IMG/VR virus record: IMGVR_UViG_3300046796_000125
Location: 1 to 30,479 of that record
DNA: 30,479 nucleotides
Reading direction: 5' to 3' (one strand)
Source: a virus
Under the pieces are notes generated by a model. It did no database searches and had not been told where the DNA came from. It was given only the letters and a program-made list of their open reading frames with translations. The position numbers and the translations under genes are program-made. Below are positions 28,197 through 30,479 of this stretch, one piece after another. Position 1 is the stretch's first letter, and every line of letters begins with the position of its first letter.

Positions 28197-28389
28197 GCAC
28201 GCCGATCGCCTTCATCAACAAGAGTCGTTCATGCGCGAGCAGGAACGGCTGGCCAACGAGCGGCCGAACGAACCGCCGCCGTCGAACACCGGCGACTGCC
28301 CGACGCACGGCTCGCACGATTTCACGATGAAAGGCCGCGACGGGATCCGCCGCTGCTGGTACTGCGCGAGGCGCCGACCGGAAAGGTGA
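28189..28389 (+). CDS. Small zinc-ribbon-like hypothetical protein
   Basis: A 66-residue protein with a charged N-terminal helix (RLHQQESFMREQERLANERP), a proline linker, and a C-terminal metal-site pattern: GDCPTHGSHDF followed by RRCWYCARRRPER, giving C-x2-H and CWYC. It ends 3 bases before the metallopeptidase ATG. One of several tiny cysteine-containing proteins in the early operon. The function is unknown. Confidence 0.55.
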   Translation: MGKHADRLHQQESFMREQERLANERPNEPPPSNTGDCPTHGSHDFTMKGRDGIRRCWYCARRRPER

Positions 28390-28392
28390 CCC

Positions 28393-29145
28393 ATGCCGAC
28401 GAGACGACCCAAGAAGGCGGGCGCGCCCAAGAGCGTGTCCTATGTGCTGATTCCGCCGCACAGCGAGATCGGGAGACCGATGTACGAGCGCCTCTACATG
28501 CTCGTCGACGCTCACCACGAGGATCTGAGTCAGACCAACGTGCGGATCGCGCTCGCCTGGGCGACATCGTGGAAGGCCGACGTCGACGGCCGGCTGACGC
28601 TCGGCAAGTGTAAGAAGGCCACAGACCTCGATCGTGAGCTGGCGCCGTACGACTTTGTCATCCTCCTAAATCAGGACTTTTGGCAGAACGGGCGCGTCAC
28701 CGATGCCCAGCGCCAGGCGCTCCTGGATCACGAGTTGATGCACGCGGCCTGCGTCTACGACGAGCAGGGCACGATCAAAGTCGACGAGCGTGGCCGCACT
28801 TGCTATCGGGTCCGGAAGCATGACCTGGAAGAGTTTGCGGACATCGTCACGAGGCATGGCTGCTATAAGCGAGACATCGAGGACTTCGCCCAAGCGCTCG
28901 CGCGCGCGGAGCACAGCGTCTCGACGTGGGTCGGCTACACCAGCCTGCACGAGACGTTGAAAGCGATCGGTGTCGACATCACGCCACACGTCATTGCGAG
29001 TTGGTCGGACTTCGAACGGCGAGCAGTCGCGACGTGGGCAGCGCTGCGCGACGGCGCCGACGTCAAGATCGTCGATGGGGCGAAGAGTTCCAACATGCCG
29101 CCGTGCCTGATGGCCGCGCTCACCAATAGGAGTGTGACGGCATGA
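28393..29145 (+). CDS. Putative phage metallopeptidase
   Basis: A 250-residue protein with a zinc-peptidase motif, HELMH (residues 113-117), in the phrase QALLDHELMHAACVYDE. A downstream histidine in RKHDLEEFADIV (about 143) could be the third zinc ligand. The sequence PYDFVILLNQDFWQNG just before it is typical of the 'putative phage metallopeptidase' family, found in early regions of many temperate phages. The C-terminus is acidic and helical (SDFERRAVATWAALRDG). Its target is unknown; it may act on host or phage regulators. A good GGAAAGGTGA lies before the ATG. Confidence 0.8.
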   Translation: MPTRRPKKAGAPKSVSYVLIPPHSEIGRPMYERLYMLVDAHHEDLSQTNVRIALAWATSWKADVDGRLTLGKCKKATDLDRELAPYDFVILLNQDFWQNGRVTDAQRQALLDHELMHAACVYDEQGTIKVDERGRTCYRVRKHDLEEFADIVTRHGCYKRDIEDFAQALARAEHSVSTWVGYTSLHETLKAIGVDITPHVIASWSDFERRAVATWAALRDGADVKIVDGAKSSNMPPCLMAALTNRSVTA

Positions 29146-30014
29146 CCACGATCGATCGCCCTGGTATCTACACGATCCCCGCGGTCGACTACCATGCCGA
29201 TCCCTGCCCGGAACCGTCGCTCTCGAGCTCGATCGCCAAAATGCTCTGCTTCTCCTCAGCCCTGCACGCCCACCACGCCCACCCGCGCCTGAACCCGGCC
29301 GCTGAACCCGAGAACGGCGATCACTTCGACATCGGCACGGCCGCGCACGCGCTCGTGCTCGAAGGGCGCGACACCATCGCGATCATCGACGCGCCCGACT
29401 GGCGCACGAAGGCGGCCAAGGACCAACGCGACGCCGCCCGCGCCGCCGGCAAAACGCCCTTGCTGGCGCACGTCCACCAGGACGTGATCGCGATGGTCGC
29501 CGCGTTGCGCGGGCAGCTGCACGACCATACCGACGGCGGCGGCCTGATGTTCACCAATGGCGAGGCCGAACAAACCGTGATCTGGCGCGAGGACGACGTG
29601 TGGTGCCGCGCGCGCCTCGACTGGATTCGCACCGACCCGTACGCGATCGACGACTACAAAACCACCAGTGCCAGCGCCAACCCTGACACGTGGGCACGGA
29701 CCATGTTCAGCGCCGGGTACGATCTGCAAGCCGCGTGGTACCTGCGCGGCCTGCGCGCGATCACCGGCGAACGTCTCGACGATCCGGCCGCGTTCCGGTT
29801 CTGCGTGCAAGAAACCTATGCGCCGTACGCCGTCAGCGTGATCGCGCTCAACCCGGACGCCATGTTCCTGGCCGAAAAAAAGTGCGAGTACGCGCTCGAC
29901 CAATGGCGCGACGCCCGCGCGCGGAACGATTGGCGCGGCTACCCGCGGCGCACCGCCTACGCCATCTTGCCGGCCTGGGAAGAGGCGCGCTGGCTCGAGA
30001 AGGAACTGCGCTGA
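29142..30014 (+). CDS. RecE-like PD-(D/E)XK exonuclease
   Basis: A 290-residue protein resembling the RecE/exonuclease VIII nuclease (PDDEXK_1 type). Key sequence: AEQTVIWREDDVWCRARLDW with E143 and D160, then YAIDDYKTT with D171 and K173 (the D-x-K core). Upstream is GTAAHALVLEG (residues about 64-74), the conserved GTAvHalvLE element. The C-terminus has FSAGYDLQAAWYLRGL, also typical. Such 5'-3' exonucleases produce single strands for a recombinase or annealing protein; here the partner is probably the Sak4-like ATPase at 1245. The start overlaps the metallopeptidase stop as ATGA, and the end overlaps the methyltransferase ATG. Confidence 0.85.
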   Translation: MTTIDRPGIYTIPAVDYHADPCPEPSLSSSIAKMLCFSSALHAHHAHPRLNPAAEPENGDHFDIGTAAHALVLEGRDTIAIIDAPDWRTKAAKDQRDAARAAGKTPLLAHVHQDVIAMVAALRGQLHDHTDGGGLMFTNGEAEQTVIWREDDVWCRARLDWIRTDPYAIDDYKTTSASANPDTWARTMFSAGYDLQAAWYLRGLRAITGERLDDPAAFRFCVQETYAPYAVSVIALNPDAMFLAEKKCEYALDQWRDARARNDWRGYPRRTAYAILPAWEEARWLEKELR

Positions 30015-30479
30015 TGAACAAGGCGCTCGCGGAAGAACTGACCCAAGCGGTCGGCCAATCGACCTCTGGCGCGTGGCGCACGATCGCGAGCCTCAAGGCC
30101 CTCGGCGTGCCGAAAGCACTGGGCCTGACCAACGAGCAATGGCTCAAGAAATATCTTGGCAACTACATTCAGCTCGCGGTCGCCGAACAATACGACGTCC
30201 TCGCTGCTGCGAAGGCGGCTGGCTTATCGAACCGAGAGATCGCGAAGGTGGCGGGTGTCGACGAGAGCACGATTCGAAAGGATCTCAGTGCGGTTTCGAA
30301 ACCGCGGCGCGGTCAGAAATATAAAGTAAAAAAGCAAGGTCGAACTCAGAATGCGGTTTCGAAACCGCATCCGGTAACGGAAATCGCAGCGATCGCGATC
30401 ACGGAGGAGCAGCAGGCGGCGATCGGCAAGGACCGCGCGAAAGCCGACGCCGCCGCGGAGAGCCGCGCTCGGCGCGAGG
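30014..30479 (+). CDS. HTH-containing adenine-type DNA methyltransferase, N-terminal part (continues at 1)
   Basis: The first 113 residues before the contig join, plus the repeated 127 bases. Residues 70-91 (GLSNREIAKVAGVDESTIRK) form a helix-turn-helix of the type found in phage regulators. A linker of about 90 residues follows, containing AVSKP twice and a charged, alanine-rich stretch, and leads into the methyltransferase domain described at 1-726. The full protein is 354 residues. The HTH could guide target choice or regulate the gene itself; two palindromes inside the linker-coding sequence are candidate sites. The start overlaps the exonuclease stop (TGATG). Confidence 0.8.
   Translation, partial: MNKALAEELTQAVGQSTSGAWRTIASLKALGVPKALGLTNEQWLKKYLGNYIQLAVAEQYDVLAAAKAAGLSNREIAKVAGVDESTIRKDLSAVSKPRRGQKYKVKKQGRTQNAVSKPHPVTEIAAIAITEEQQAAIGKDRAKADAAAESRARRE
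30290..30305. repeat. Palindrome copy 1 in the methyltransferase gene
   Basis: GCGGTTTCGAAACCGC is a perfect 16-bp palindrome. The same 16 bases recur 63 bp downstream at 30353-30368. Both copies lie in the region coding for the linker after the HTH domain and both encode AVSKP in the same frame. Confidence 0.85.
30351..30370. repeat. Palindrome copy 2 in the methyltransferase gene
   Basis: This copy extends to a 20-bp perfect palindrome, ATGCGGTTTCGAAACCGCAT. The terminal repeat and the contig join begin at 30353, inside this palindrome. The 63-bp distance to copy 1 is about six helical turns. Confidence 0.85.
30353..30479. repeat. Terminal direct repeat, right copy
   Basis: These 127 bases equal positions 1-127. 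Joining the ends gives a circle of 30,352 bp with an intact methyltransferase gene across the join. Confidence 0.9.

Overview
The window is a complete, circularly permuted genome of a temperate tailed phage with a long non-contractile tail and an HK97-type head (siphovirus-like). The first 127 bases are repeated exactly at the end, so the unique length is 30,352 bp, and one gene (an HTH-methyltransferase) is split across the ends. Base composition is strongly G+C-rich (about two thirds by eye). The host is therefore probably a high-GC bacterium. The only direct host clue is an attachment site matching the 3' half of a bacterial tRNA-Gly with anticodon CCC; no genus can be named from the sequence.

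Layout. (1) 27,039-27,829 is a divergent switch with a leftward XRE repressor and a rightward Cro-like XRE protein. The Cro-like gene sits behind a good promoter whose predicted start point coincides with the ATG. (2) 27,826-30,479, continuing at 1-4,228, is the early rightward operon: excisionase-like MerR/HTH protein, small membrane and zinc-ribbon proteins, a phage metallopeptidase, a RecE-like PD-(D/E)XK exonuclease, the HTH-methyltransferase, a Sak4-like RecA-fold ATPase, a replication-initiation-like protein and more tiny zinc-ribbon or membrane proteins. (3) 4,173-7,857 is packaging: an Ig-like protein, HNH endonuclease, small and large terminase. (4) 7,862-14,113 is head and neck: ribbon-helix-helix protein, fused prohead protease/major capsid, a TIG-domain protein, portal (placed after the capsid gene), a collagen-like protein, connectors and tail terminator. 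(5) 14,138-22,324 is tail: tail tube, tail assembly chaperones with a -1 frameshift site, tape measure, a repeat-rich tail hub protein and a peptidase S74 tail fibre. (6) 22,308-24,458 holds a cysteine-rich putative beta-propeller protein and three tiny proteins, two of them membrane segments. (7) 24,514-26,874 runs leftward: a zinc-ribbon membrane protein, a stand-alone copy of the integrase arm-binding domain, the attP site and the tyrosine integrase.

Nearly all rightward genes overlap by ATGA, TGATG or TAATG, so most of the genome is likely one translationally coupled polycistronic unit driven from the switch. On integration at tRNA-Gly, the integrase would lie at one prophage end and the zinc-ribbon membrane protein with the small arm-domain protein at the other. 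No endolysin was recognised. The points most worth a second look are the free-standing arm-domain paralogue beside attP, the integrase lacking the usual first catalytic arginine, the paired palindromes inside the HTH-methyltransferase gene, the repeat array inserted into the tail hub, and the apparently leaderless Cro-like gene.
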